Of a DNA stretch of 64,000 nucleotides, positions 44,909 to 54,077 are shown piece after piece (the stretch's first letter is position 1; each line of letters starts with the position of its first letter). Source of the DNA: JBJXHG01 sp046160865 (GTDB lineage: Bacteria; Planctomycetota; UBA1135; GCA-002686595); the NCBI GenBank assembly GCA_046160865.1, contig JBJXHG010000040.1, forward strand, positions 1 through 64,000, given 5' to 3'. The notes beneath the pieces were generated by a model that worked only from the letters and a program-made list of their open reading frames with translations, was not told where the DNA came from and made no database searches. The translations under genes were made by a program, and so were the position numbers.

Positions 44909-47463
44909 AGTCGCTCTCACATCCGTTGCTCGATCGAGAGCTACGCCGCTGCGGAGTCATCGACCCGGACCAGGTCCCGGATCTCGAAGCCTGGCGTCGG
45001 TTCCTCGCGCGCGTGGACGAGACCTACCGTCGATCGGACGACGACCGGAAGTTGCAAGAGCACGCGCTGAACGTGCTGTCCGCCGAGATGATCGGCCTCG
45101 ACGATTCGCTGCGCGAATCGCAGGCGAGCCTGCTCTGTGAGCGCGACATGCTCCAAGCCGTGCTCACCTCGCTCGGAGACGGACTGTGCGTGTTCGATCG
45201 CGAGGGTGCGTGCCAATACCTGAATCCGGAAGCGCGCCGTCTGCTCGGATTCGAGGCGACCGAGGCGATCGATCCGGCCGTGCTCGCGCGCTGCACGAAT
45301 TTGCAGCTGATCGACGTGACGCGCGGCTCGACGCTGCGCAACGAGGACGGCGTGCTCTCACGGCGCGACGGTACGCGGCTCCCGGCGTCGTTCGTGCTGA
45401 ATCCGATCGTACGCGACGACCACGTGCACGGCGCAGTCCTCGTCTTCCGCGACATCACCGAGCGCAAGCGCGTCCAGGAAGCGCTCGAGAAAGAGCACAC
45501 GAAGCTCCACAAGATGATCGTCGGTGCGCCCATCGCGATGGCGCTGTTCGACGCCGACATGCGCTACCTCGCGCACAGCGAGCGCTGGGTCGCGGACTAC
45601 GAGCTGCACGGCGTTCCTCTGATCGGCCGGTCGCACTACGAAGTCTTCCCGGACGTTCCCGACCGCTGGAGACATCTGCACGCGCGCTGCTTGGCCGGCG
45701 AAGTGCTGACGGATCCCGAGGACGTGTTCGAGCGCGCGGACGGCTCGAGGCTGTATCTGCGCTGGGCGATCCATCCTTGGTACACGCCCGAAGGCGACAT
45801 CGGCGGGATCGTGATGGTGACGCACCGCGTCGACGACCTCGTGCTCGCGCGCGAGGCGGCGGTCGAAGCCGCGCGGCTCAAGAGCGAGTTCCTCGCGAAC
45901 ATGAGCCACGAGATCCGAACGCCGATGAACGGCGTCATCGGCATGTCGGAGCTGCTCGCGCGCACCGACCTCGACGGCGAGCAGCGCGAGTTCGTCGAGA
46001 CGATCCAGTCCTCGGCCGGAACGATGCTCGCGCTGCTCAACGACATCCTCGATCTGTCGAAGATCGAAGCGGGGCGCATGGAGCTCGAGCGCATCGACAG
46101 CGATCCGCGCACGCTCGTGTACGACGTCGTCGACCTGCTCGCGGAGCCGGCGCAGCGCAAAGGGCTCGAGATCACGCACCTCATCGATCACGCCGTGCCT
46201 CAGCGCATCGTGTGCGACCCGGTGCGGCTGACGCGCGTGCTGACCAACCTGATCGGCAACGCGATCAAGTTCACGTCGGTGGGCGAAGTGGCGGTCACGG
46301 TTCGGGCCGGAGCGACGAACGGTCGCGCGTGGCTCAAGGTATTGGTCGAGGACACCGGCATCGGCATCGCGCCGGAGGCGAAAGGGCGCCTGTTCCAAGC
46401 GTTCTCGCAAGCGGACGGATCGACGACGCGACGCTTCGGCGGTACGGGCCTCGGCCTCGCGATCTCCAAGCGCTTGGTCGAGCTCATGGGCGGCGAGATC
46501 GACGTCGACAGCGAGCTCGGGTGCGGCAGCCGCTTCTGGTTTCGCATTCCAGTGGAGCTCCCGCCCGCGAGCAGCGCAGTCAGCGACCGGCCGGACGAGG
46601 AGCTGCGTGGCGCGCAGCTGCTCGTCGTCGACGACAACCGCACGAACCGGCGCGTGGTTCACGAGCACGCGACGCATTGGGGCATGCACGTGGACGCCGC
46701 GGCGGACGCCCGCAGCGCGCTCGAGCAACTGCGCGCCGCAGCGGCGAGAGGCGCTCCGTACGCGTTCGCGCTGATCGACCACGCCATGCCCGGCACGAGC
46801 GGCCTCGAGCTCGCGTGCGCGATCCGCGCGGAGCCGGCGATCGCGCGCACGCCGCTCGTCCTGCTGAGCTCGATCACCGAGCGCGCGCCGATCGGGGACG
46901 CGCGCGTACACGGATTCTGCGCGCACCTCACGAAGCCGCTGCGCGCGGGCAAGCTGCTCGAGGGCTTGCGCGCGGTCCTCGCACTGGGCGGCAGCGATCC
47001 GCTGGCCGCGCGACCGCGCGCGGCGCGCCGGCCACCCGCGGGCGCGAGCGAGCCGCTCTCCGAGACGCAACTGCGCGCACGACCGCGCGTGCTGCTCGCC
47101 GAGGACAACCCGGTGAATCGCCGCGTCGCCGTGCGGATGCTGGAGCAGCTCGGTTGCAGCGTGGACATCGCCGTGAACGGACGCGAAGCGATGGCCGCGG
47201 CGGAGTGCGGCGACTACCGCGTCATCTTCATGGACTGCCAGATGCCCGACACCGACGGGTACGAAGCCACGCGACGAGTACGCGCGCGCGAGCAGGGCAG
47301 CGGACGCCGCGTCCCGATCGTCGCGCTGACCGCGAACGCGATGCCCGGTGACGAGCAGCGCTGCCTCGACGCGGGTGTGGACGACTATCTCGCGAAGCCG
47401 TATCGCTTCGCGGAACTCGAGCAGATGCTCGCGAAGTGGGCGCACGGCTCGAGCCGCGTCTGA
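44905..47463 (+). CDS. Hybrid histidine kinase with two PAS and two receiver domains
   Basis: The 852-residue protein has no membrane helix, so it senses inside the cytoplasm. Order: a helical N-terminus, PAS 1 (about 85-190, ending FRDITERKRVQEAL), PAS 2 (195-310), HisKA with SHEIRTPMNGVIGM (H335), HATPase_c (N box LIGNAIKF, G1 EDTGIGIA, GGTGLGLAISKR), receiver 1 (about 570-690, phosphoacceptor D625 in LIDHAMPG) and receiver 2 (725-845, D777 in FMDCQMPD, with ALTANAM and a KP pair). No Hpt or output domain is present, so phosphate would pass to a separate protein. The GTG start is inferred from the four-base overlap with the small upstream ORF. It converges on the cupin gene across repeat B5. 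Confidence 0.92.
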   Translation: MKSLSHPLLDRELRRCGVIDPDQVPDLEAWRRFLARVDETYRRSDDDRKLQEHALNVLSAEMIGLDDSLRESQASLLCERDMLQAVLTSLGDGLCVFDREGACQYLNPEARRLLGFEATEAIDPAVLARCTNLQLIDVTRGSTLRNEDGVLSRRDGTRLPASFVLNPIVRDDHVHGAVLVFRDITERKRVQEALEKEHTKLHKMIVGAPIAMALFDADMRYLAHSERWVADYELHGVPLIGRSHYEVFPDVPDRWRHLHARCLAGEVLTDPEDVFERADGSRLYLRWAIHPWYTPEGDIGGIVMVTHRVDDLVLAREAAVEAARLKSEFLANMSHEIRTPMNGVIGMSELLARTDLDGEQREFVETIQSSAGTMLALLNDILDLSKIEAGRMELERIDSDPRTLVYDVVDLLAEPAQRKGLEITHLIDHAVPQRIVCDPVRLTRVLTNLIGNAIKFTSVGEVAVTVRAGATNGRAWLKVLVEDTGIGIAPEAKGRLFQAFSQADGSTTRRFGGTGLGLAISKRLVELMGGEIDVDSELGCGSRFWFRIPVELPPASSAVSDRPDEELRGAQLLVVDDNRTNRRVVHEHATHWGMHVDAAADARSALEQLRAAAARGAPYAFALIDHAMPGTSGLELACAIRAEPAIARTPLVLLSSITERAPIGDARVHGFCAHLTKPLRAGKLLEGLRAVLALGGSDPLAARPRAARRPPAGASEPLSETQLRARPRVLLAEDNPVNRRVAVRMLEQLGCSVDIAVNGREAMAAAECGDYRVIFMDCQMPDTDGYEATRRVRAREQGSGRRVPIVALTANAMPGDEQRCLDAGVDDYLAKPYRFAELEQMLAKWAHGSSRV

Positions 47464-47467
47464 CGCC

Positions 47468-47593
47468 CAGCAGCCCGTGGCGGCAGTGCTTCGAGCGCGA
47501 GCAGTCCGTCCGTATCGGCCCTGTGCATCGAGCGACGCCGTGCCCGCGCGAACGGTCGGTCCTCGCGCCGGTTGACTCGCAACACGGACTGCC
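47468..47593 (+). repeat. Degenerate family B element B5
   Basis: AGCAGCCCGTGGCGGCAGTG at the left pairs imperfectly with GACTCGCAACACGGACTGCC at the right. The GCTTCGAGCGCGA and GCATCGAGCGACGCC blocks match other B copies, and the centre is deleted. It fills the convergent gap between the hybrid kinase and the cupin gene. Confidence 0.65.
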
Positions 47594-47598
47594 AGTCC

Positions 47599-47958
47599 TC
47601 AGATCCACTCCGGGGTCTCTACGGTGCGCTCGCTCTGCACGTCGCCCGTGTTCGAAGTCGACACCGGCTCGAACAAGAGCACGTGCACCTCGTCGTCGGC
47701 GACCGGACGATGCTCGACGCCGCGCGGCACGACGAGCAATTGACCGGGACCGAGCTCGATCGCGCGCTCGCGCAGCTCCATGCGGAAGCGACCCGCGACG
47801 ACGAGGAACAGCTCGTCCTCGTTCTCGTGCCGGTGCCACACGAACTCGCCCGGGAACTTGACGAGCTTCACGTGCTGTCCGTTCAGCTCCGCGACGATGC
47901 GCGGCGACCAATGGTCGCGGATGCGGGCGAGCTTCTCGGCGATGTCGATCTTGTCCAT
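47599..47958 (-). CDS. Cupin-domain protein
   Basis: The 119-residue protein is a single cupin barrel. Motif 1 reads PGEFVWHRHENEDELFLVVAG, with two His and one Glu as metal ligands, and motif 2 reads GPGQLLVVPRGVEHRPV, with the last His. All four likely metal ligands are kept. A helical N-terminus (DKIDIAEKLARIRDHW) precedes the barrel, and the C-terminus (about 15 residues) is loose. Many such stand-alone cupins are dioxygenase-like or sensor proteins; the sequence does not show the substrate. It is on its own transcript. Confidence 0.85.
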   Translation of the reverse strand: MDKIDIAEKLARIRDHWSPRIVAELNGQHVKLVKFPGEFVWHRHENEDELFLVVAGRFRMELRERAIELGPGQLLVVPRGVEHRPVADDEVHVLLFEPVSTSNTGDVQSERTVETPEWI

Positions 47959-47978
47959 GTTGGCACCAGCGCAACAGC

Positions 47979-48060
47979 GTGGGGTGAGTGATGCGGGTGG
48001 GCGATCCGTCGTGAAGTTGTTGCGCGCGCACCCGTCGTCCGTCCGTGTCGGAAGACAGAC
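47979..48060. repeat. Decayed remnants of family A and B elements
   Basis: GTGGGGTGAGTGATGCGGGT (47979-47998) resembles the family A right arm. GTCGTGAAGTTGTTGCGCGC followed by CCGTCGTCCGTCCGTGTCGG resembles the left end of B4. No opposite arm remains, so these are fragments between the cupin gene and the next exported protein gene. Confidence 0.45.
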
Positions 48061-48076
48061 GCGCGGCAGTGCGCGC

Positions 48077-49333
48077 TCAATGCGCCTGCAGACGCTGCAA
48101 CGTGATCGGACCGTCGTGGATCGCGATACCGAGGCGCGGCTTCTCCACCGGGAACGGTCCGAAGACGCGACCGTCCACGTTGATCGTCACCGCCCCGTTC
48201 GCAGACGTCGCTTCGATCGCCACGAGTTCGTTGTCGTAGCCCTCGAAGGGCAAGAGATCGCCGGTCGACACGAGTTCGCCGTCCGTGTACTGCTCGACCA
48301 TGGCGTGCGGCGGCCGCAAGCGGAAGATCCGGTAGTCGCGACCGCTGGTTGCGTCGAGCACCACGCCGAGCGTGCAGCCCGAGTTGAGCTCGCGTTGCCG
48401 CAGGCTGTACTGCAGCGTGCTCACGGGGCGCCGCGCGCACGCGAGCCCGACCTGTGGCGCGATGGTGCGGCAGACGACGCGTCCGTCGAGCAGATCCTCC
48501 CAACCGCCGCTGAGCACCTCGAACTGCAGCTGCGCGGCGTCGAGCCACGCGACGAACTCTTGCGAGATGTTCTCCGCGCGTCCGAGACTGCGCAGGAAGT
48601 CCTCGCCCGACAATTTCGAGCCGCGATGGCCGAGCGCGAACTTGTCGAAGCGTGCGCGGTGCTTGCCGCCCGCGCCTTCCATCGCGAAGCGCACCGCCGA
48701 CCAGCGAACCGACGGGTTGTCCAGCCGCTTCTCGTCGAACGCATCGAGACCGATCGTCGCGCCGCCGAGCGCTTCCCGCGCGCGCGCTGGATGGTCGAAG
48801 ATGCAGATGCGCGGCGATGCGGCGAGCGTGAGCTTCTCGCCGTCCCACGCGTGTGTCGAGAACGACTCGGCGAGCCCGTGCACGTACCACGTGTCCAAGT
48901 CGAGATTCTTGGACTTCGAGCACGCGTGGAACTGCTGGCACGCGACATAGATCACGCGCTTGCGGGTCTCGTACTCGCTCACGGACCGGCAGACGTATGC
49001 GACGCGGCTGTCGCGATCGAACCAGGTCGTCTCCAAGTCGGCCGGCGGTGGCTTTCCGCCGGCGTGTGGACCTGCGAGCCACGATTCGCGGCCGGGAAAC
49101 ACCTCGATGCGCAAGCGCGCCTTGCCCTTCAGCTCGGGCTCCACGCGGAAGAACGATTGGAAGACCGGCCACGCTTGCTCGAGGATCGCTGCGCAGTCCT
49201 CTTCGTTCACGGCACCGTCGATCGAGTGCAGCAGGTAGTGCTTCGTTTCGTGCGGGTCCGGCTCCTGCGCGGCCTGCGCCGACGCTCCGGCGAGGCACAA
49301 CGACAGGGCGAAGCTCACCGATCGCGACGACAT
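48077..49333 (-). CDS. Exported protein related to gluzincin peptidases but lacking the zinc motif
   Basis: The 418-residue protein has a signal peptide (MSSRSVSFALSLCLAGASAQA). Residues 30-270 have the layout of planctomycete peptidase-MA-like proteins: ETKHYLLHSIDG, VFPGRESWLAG, then VIYVACQQFHACS, where HExxH would be expected, and WYVHGLAESFSTHAW, where the third ligand would follow. The zinc histidines are not kept (QQFHA), so it is probably not an active peptidase of this kind. Residues 300-418 are a beta-sandwich (LRQRELNSGCTLGVVLDATS, then NGAVTINVDGRVFGPFPVE) like LamG or DUF1080 lectin-type domains. GGAGGAG before the ATG supports the start. Family placement is inference. Confidence 0.7.
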   Translation of the reverse strand: MSSRSVSFALSLCLAGASAQAAQEPDPHETKHYLLHSIDGAVNEEDCAAILEQAWPVFQSFFRVEPELKGKARLRIEVFPGRESWLAGPHAGGKPPPADLETTWFDRDSRVAYVCRSVSEYETRKRVIYVACQQFHACSKSKNLDLDTWYVHGLAESFSTHAWDGEKLTLAASPRICIFDHPARAREALGGATIGLDAFDEKRLDNPSVRWSAVRFAMEGAGGKHRARFDKFALGHRGSKLSGEDFLRSLGRAENISQEFVAWLDAAQLQFEVLSGGWEDLLDGRVVCRTIAPQVGLACARRPVSTLQYSLRQRELNSGCTLGVVLDATSGRDYRIFRLRPPHAMVEQYTDGELVSTGDLLPFEGYDNELVAIEATSANGAVTINVDGRVFGPFPVEKPRLGIAIHDGPITLQRLQAH

Positions 49334-49517
49334 GCTGCTCCTCCTTCTCCTCCTGACCGCCGGCGAGTGTAGCTGGGTGGTCCGATCGAGTAACGATGCG
49401 GAGATCCGGAACCAGCGCACCTCCTCGACGATTCGAGTGACGACCCTGCGAGTCGCAGCCGATTTCGTCGAGGAACTCCGCTGGCTCCAGATCGCTCTCG
49501 GTCGGTAGTGTGCGCGC

Positions 49518-51008
49518 ATGTCGCGCTCGTTGTACGCACGTCTCGCGCGCCGTCACGGCGCCGGTCACACGCTCGATCGTCGTCGTTTCCTCCAGGCGAC
49601 TCTCGCCGCGTCCGCGAGCGCTTGGCTCACCGCGTGCCGCTCGAGCCGCGCGCGCCCGGGCGACGGCGCGCGTCCGCGTGTCGTGATCGTCGGCGCCGGA
49701 CTCGCGGGACTCGCGTGCGCGCTCGATCTCGTCGAGAGCGGCTGCGACGTCGTCGTGCTCGAAGCGCGCGCTCGGCCCGGCGGACGCACGCGCACTCTGC
49801 ACGACTTCGCGCCCGGTGCTCGCATCGAAGCCGGCGGCGAGTTCATCGGCACGAACCATCCGCGCTGGCTCGCGCTCGCGCAGCGGTTCGATCTCCCGTT
49901 GCGCGAGTCGGAGTCGGAGGAGGAACTCGAAGCGCCGATCGTGCTCGGCGGCGAGCGGCTCTCCATGGCGCAAGGCGAGCAGCTCTTCCACGAGATGAGC
50001 GCGGCGCTCGCGCTCATCGACCGCGCAGCCGCGCCGGTCGAGGCCGACGAGCCGTGGCGCAGTGCGAACGCTCACGAGCTCGATCGCACGAGCGTCGCCG
50101 CCACGATCGCGAGCTTCCGTCTCTCGGAGCGGTGCGAGCGCGCGCTGTGTGTGCAGTTCACCGCCGACAACGGCGTGCCCGTCGAGCGCATGAGCTCTCT
50201 CGCGCTGCTCGCGATGGTGAAGGGCGGCGGTCTCGAGCGCTTCTGGACCGACAGCGAGGTGTTGCGCTGCGTCGCCGGCAACGACGAGCTCGCGGCGCGC
50301 ATGGCGCACGAGCTCGGCGAGCGCGTGCGCGTCCACAGTCCGGTGATCGCGATCGAGCACGGCTCGTCCGTGCGTGTCACGGCTGCCGACGGGCGCGTGC
50401 ACGCGGCCGATCACATCGTGCTCGCCGTTCCGCCGACCGTGTGGTCGAAGATTCAGGTCGAGCCGCCGCTCTCGAACGACCTCGCGCCGCAGATGGGCCG
50501 CTCGATCAAGTACCTCGCGCGCGTGAAGCGCCGCTACTGGCGCGACGCCGGGCTCGCACCGGACGCGTTCACCGACGGCGACGTGTCGTTCACGTGGGAG
50601 TCGAGCGACGGCCAGAAGAGCGAGCAAGCGGTGCTGTGCGCGTTCTCGAGCGCCGACTCCGCCGATCGATTCCGCGCGCGCGCGGGTGCCGCATTGCACG
50701 CCGCATACGTCGAAGCGCTCGAACCGCTGTTCCCCGGCTACGCGCGCGAGCTCGTCGACACGCGCTTCGCGGATTGGCCGAGCGAGCCCTGGACACTCGG
50801 CGGCTACTCGTTCCCCGCGCCGGGCGAGGTGACGGCGCGCTTGCCGCGCATTCGCGCTGGACTCGGACGCTTGCACTTCGCGGGCGAGCACACGAGCTCG
50901 TGCTTCCCGGGTTACATGGAAGGCGCGCTCGAATCCGGCGCGCGCGTCGCGCGTGTGATCCGCGCGGACTGCGGCGCGTTCGCCCCGATCACGGCGAGCG
51001 GAAGATGA
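49518..51008 (+). CDS. Tat-exported flavin amine oxidase-family protein
   Basis: The 496-residue protein begins with a Tat signal (DRRRFLQATLAASASAWLTAC) that ends in a Cys, so it may become a Tat-exported lipoprotein carrying folded FAD. The dinucleotide-binding fold reads VVIVGAGLAGLACALDLVESGCDVVVLEA, followed by RPGGRTRTL, and the C-terminal FAD contact is RLHFAGEHTSSCFPGYMEGALESG. The middle contains substrate-domain strands (EAGGEFIGTNHPRWLALAQR). These are features of monoamine oxidase-type enzymes, which oxidise amines or amino acids. It is divergent from the exported zinc-less peptidase-like gene and overlaps the convergent DUF486 gene by 20 bases. Confidence 0.87.
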   Translation: MSRSLYARLARRHGAGHTLDRRRFLQATLAASASAWLTACRSSRARPGDGARPRVVIVGAGLAGLACALDLVESGCDVVVLEARARPGGRTRTLHDFAPGARIEAGGEFIGTNHPRWLALAQRFDLPLRESESEEELEAPIVLGGERLSMAQGEQLFHEMSAALALIDRAAAPVEADEPWRSANAHELDRTSVAATIASFRLSERCERALCVQFTADNGVPVERMSSLALLAMVKGGGLERFWTDSEVLRCVAGNDELAARMAHELGERVRVHSPVIAIEHGSSVRVTAADGRVHAADHIVLAVPPTVWSKIQVEPPLSNDLAPQMGRSIKYLARVKRRYWRDAGLAPDAFTDGDVSFTWESSDGQKSEQAVLCAFSSADSADRFRARAGAALHAAYVEALEPLFPGYARELVDTRFADWPSEPWTLGGYSFPAPGEVTARLPRIRAGLGRLHFAGEHTSSCFPGYMEGALESGARVARVIRADCGAFAPITASGR

Positions 51009-51339
51009 AGTACACCGCGCCCAGGATGCACAGCGCGGCCCACAAGTAGTCGAGCTTCAGCGGCTGCTTCATGTAGAAGAGCGCGAACGGCACGAATACC
51101 GCGAGCGTGATCGCCTCTTGCAGGATCTTCAGCTGCGGCAGCGACAGCACCTGGTAGCCGATGCGGTTCGCGGGCACCTGCAGCAAGTACTCGAACAGCG
51201 CGATCCCCCAGCTCACGAACGCCGCGACGAGCCAGGTTCGATGGCTGAGGTTCTTGAGGTGCGCGTACCACGCGAACGTCATGAAGACGTTGGACAGGAC
51301 GAGCAGGACGGTCGTCTTCAGGATGATCGAGGAGGTCAT
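50989..51339 (-). CDS. DUF486 (DMT-like) small membrane protein
   Basis: The 116-residue protein has four hydrophobic helices: SIILKTTVLLVLSNVFMTFAWYAHL, TWLVAAFVSWGIALFEYLLQ, LKILQEAITLAVFVPFALFYM and YLWAALCILGAVYFIF. The phrase SNVFMTFAWYAHLK and the VPANRIGY loop are typical of the DUF486 family, which belongs to the drug/metabolite transporter superfamily. The substrate is unknown. The ATG follows a weak ribosome-binding site; codons upstream do not fit a membrane protein. It overlaps the convergent amine oxidase-like gene. Confidence 0.88.
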   Translation of the reverse strand: MTSSIILKTTVLLVLSNVFMTFAWYAHLKNLSHRTWLVAAFVSWGIALFEYLLQVPANRIGYQVLSLPQLKILQEAITLAVFVPFALFYMKQPLKLDYLWAALCILGAVYFIFRSP

Positions 51340-51587
51340 GCGTGCGCGATTGGAGCGTGACACCCGCGCCCCGACAACCGCGTTCACCCATCGGCTTCGA
51401 CCTCGAAACGCGTGCGGTGCCCCATCGGCCCATGGTGCTACGCACACGTCGGAAGCACGCCGCATTGCCTTCCCCGCTCGAAAACGCGACCGTTGCGGCC
51501 GAGGGGTAGAACGGCGACCCGGACGACGTGCTCTCAGGTCGGCGGCAGTTTTTTCTCGATAAGGCGCGGCCCCCCTACCTCACGCAC

Positions 51588-54041
51588 ATGACGACACTCG
51601 CTCTCCTCGTCGCGACCCTGATCGCCGTCTCTCTCCTCTACACCGGCCGCGCGCTCTGGGCGTGGGTCGCACCGGGCGCCGCGCTGTTCGGCTACTGGTT
51701 CTGGAGAGGCATCGAGTCGCCGATCTTGTTCGCGAGCCTCGCGTTGCCGTTCGCGTTGCTCGCGTTCGTGTTCGGCGTTCCGGCGCTCCGCCGCGCGCTC
51801 GTCACACGTCATGTGCTGCGCATGCTCGCGCCCATCTTTCCGAAGATGAGCGACACCGAGCGCACCGCGCTCGAAGCGGGCACGGTGTGGTGGGACGCGG
51901 AGCTCTTCTCCGGCGATCCGGATTGGAAGAAGCTGCTCGACTTCCAGCCGCAGGCGCTGTCGGACAAGGAGAAGAAGTTCCTCGACGGTCCGTGCGAAGA
52001 GCTGTGCCGCATGGTCGACGAGTGGGACATCCACCAGCGCGGCGACTTGTCTCCCGAAGCGTGGGACTTCATCAAGAAGAAGCGCTTCATGGGCATGATC
52101 ATCCCGGAGGAGTACGGCGGCCTCGGCTTCTCCGCGATCGCGAACTCGGCCGTCGTCGCGAAGCTATCCAGCCGCAGCGTCACGGCGTCGGTCACCGTGA
52201 TGGTTCCGAACTCGCTCGGACCGGCGGAGCTGCTCTTGCACTACGGCACGAGCGAGCAGCGCAAGCACTATCTCCCGCGTCTCGCGGTCGGTGACGAGGT
52301 GCCCTGCTTCGCGCTCACCGAGCCGAACGCCGGCAGCGACGCGGGCGGCATCACGTCGAAGGGCGTCGTGTGCCACGGCACGTACGAGGGCAAGGAAGTC
52401 CTGGGACTTCGTCTCACGTTCAACAAGCGCTACTGCACACTCGGTCCGGTGACGACGCTGATCGGGCTCGCGTTCCGCTTGTTCGATCCCGAGCACCTGC
52501 TCGGCCAGAAAGACGATCTGGGCATCACGTGCGCGCTGATCCCGGCGAAGACGGCCGGCGTCGAGTTCGGCGAGCGTCACGACCCGCTCGGTATCCCGTT
52601 CATGAACGGTCCGCTGCACGGCAAGGACGTGTTCGTGCCGGTCGAATTCATCATCGGCGGCCCGAAGATGGCCGGCCAAGGCTGGCGCATGCTGATGGAG
52701 TGCCTGTCCGCGGGGCGCTCGATCTCGCTGCCGGCGAACTCGCTCGGCGGCGCGGAGCTGTGCACGCGCGTGATCGGTGCGTATGCGAGCGTGCGCGAGC
52801 AGTTCAACCTCGCCATCGGACGCTTCGAAGGCGTCGAGGCGCCGCTCGCGCGCATCGCGGCGACGACGTACTGGATGAACTGCATGCGCTGGCTCACCGC
52901 CGGCGCCGTCGACTCCGGCGAGAAGCCGGCCGTCATCTCGGCGATCGCGAAGCACTACGCGACCGAAGGCATGCGTCGCGTCGTCAACGACGCGATGGAC
53001 ATCCAAGGCGGCGCCGGCATCAGCAAGGGCCCGCGCAACACGCTCGCGAACTGCTACACGGCGATTCCGATCGGCATCACGGTCGAAGGCGCGAACATCT
53101 TGACGCGCACGATGATCATCTTCGGCCAGGGTGCGATCCGCTGTCATCCGTTCGCGCTGCGCGAGATGCAAGCCGCGCAAGCGCGCGACGTCGCGAAGTT
53201 CGACGACGCGTTCTTCGGCCACGTCGGTTTCATCGCACAGAATGCGACCCGCTCGTGCGTGTGGGCGCTCACCGGCGGCGCGCTCGTCAGCACGCCCCTC
53301 TCCGGACGTGAAGGCAAGGTGCTCGCGCAGCTCTCACGCTACAGCGCGTCGTTCGCGCTGATCGCGGATTTCGCGATGGGCACGCTCGGCGGCGAGCTGA
53401 AGCGCAAGGAGATGCTCTCCGGCCGACTCGCCGATGCGCTCGCGTGGATGTACATCGCGTCCGCGACGATCAAGCGCTTCGTGCACGACGGCGCGCCCGA
53501 GCGCGACCGGCCGTTCGTCGACTGGACGTCGCAGCAGGCACTGTTCGAGATCCAGACCGCGCTCGGCGGCGTGATCGACAACCTGCCGAACCGCCTTGCC
53601 GCGACGCTCGCGCGTCCGTTCGTGTTCCCGCTCGGCCGCAGGCAGCACCCGCCGAGTGACCGCCTGTGCGCTCGCGCCGCGCGCGCGTTGCTCGACGGTG
53701 GCGAGGCGCGCATCGCTCTCACGCGCGACATGTTCGTGCCCGAGCACACCGAGAAGGGCCTCGGCTGGCTCGAGCGCGCGCTCGCGCTCACCGTGGCCGC
53801 CGAGCCGGCGCGCAAGAAGCTGCGCGATGCGATCCGCGCGCGCACGCTGCCGCGCGGACCGGAACTCGCGCTGCTCGACGAAGCCGTGTCGAAGAAGGTC
53901 ATCACCGACGACGAGCGGCGCGAGCTGCGCGAAGCAGCGCAAGCGCGCGAGGATGCCGTCCAAGTGGACAGCTTTCGCCAACTCGTGACGCCGCCCATGA
54001 CGACGAGCGCCGAGCGACGGATGCCGCCGGTCAGGGTGTAG
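51588..54041 (+). CDS. fadE: FadE-type acyl-CoA dehydrogenase
   Basis: The 817-residue protein matches the large E. coli FadE type, which is over 800 residues; ordinary acyl-CoA dehydrogenases have about 380. It has two N-terminal hydrophobic helices (LALLVATLIAVSLLYTGRALW and SPILFASLALPFALLAFVFG), then the dehydrogenase core: IIPEEYGGLGFSAIANSAVV, LTEPNAGSDAGGI (FAD/substrate loop), and MDIQGGAGISKGPRNTLANCYTAIPIGITVEGANILTRTMI near the catalytic base. A FadE-type C-terminal domain of about 220 residues follows (FGHVGFIAQNATRSCVW, KGLGWLERALALTVAAEPARKKL). It would perform the first step of fatty acid beta-oxidation at the membrane. Other beta-oxidation genes are not adjacent. The ATG excludes 20 upstream codons. 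Confidence 0.93.
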   Translation: MTTLALLVATLIAVSLLYTGRALWAWVAPGAALFGYWFWRGIESPILFASLALPFALLAFVFGVPALRRALVTRHVLRMLAPIFPKMSDTERTALEAGTVWWDAELFSGDPDWKKLLDFQPQALSDKEKKFLDGPCEELCRMVDEWDIHQRGDLSPEAWDFIKKKRFMGMIIPEEYGGLGFSAIANSAVVAKLSSRSVTASVTVMVPNSLGPAELLLHYGTSEQRKHYLPRLAVGDEVPCFALTEPNAGSDAGGITSKGVVCHGTYEGKEVLGLRLTFNKRYCTLGPVTTLIGLAFRLFDPEHLLGQKDDLGITCALIPAKTAGVEFGERHDPLGIPFMNGPLHGKDVFVPVEFIIGGPKMAGQGWRMLMECLSAGRSISLPANSLGGAELCTRVIGAYASVREQFNLAIGRFEGVEAPLARIAATTYWMNCMRWLTAGAVDSGEKPAVISAIAKHYATEGMRRVVNDAMDIQGGAGISKGPRNTLANCYTAIPIGITVEGANILTRTMIIFGQGAIRCHPFALREMQAAQARDVAKFDDAFFGHVGFIAQNATRSCVWALTGGALVSTPLSGREGKVLAQLSRYSASFALIADFAMGTLGGELKRKEMLSGRLADALAWMYIASATIKRFVHDGAPERDRPFVDWTSQQALFEIQTALGGVIDNLPNRLAATLARPFVFPLGRRQHPPSDRLCARAARALLDGGEARIALTRDMFVPEHTEKGLGWLERALALTVAAEPARKKLRDAIRARTLPRGPELALLDEAVSKKVITDDERRELREAAQAREDAVQVDSFRQLVTPPMTTSAERRMPPVRV

Positions 54042-54071
54042 CGACCCGGCGTCGAGTTCGCCGACGGTCGC
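54041..54071. terminator. Hairpin between convergent FadE and FG-GAP-type genes
   Basis: GCGAC with CGTCG inside pairs with CGACG and GTCGC, with a four-base bulge. The last base of the FadE stop codon starts the stem, and the opposite gene stop is seven bases beyond. It could act on both strands. There is no U-tract. Confidence 0.4.
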
Positions 54072-54077
54072 GGCAAA

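Noticed and set aside
47883..50891. A 1002-codon minus-strand open frame
   Set aside because: It runs opposite to the amine oxidase-like gene and in another frame of the exported protein at 48077; the composition is Arg-rich and no domain is visible.
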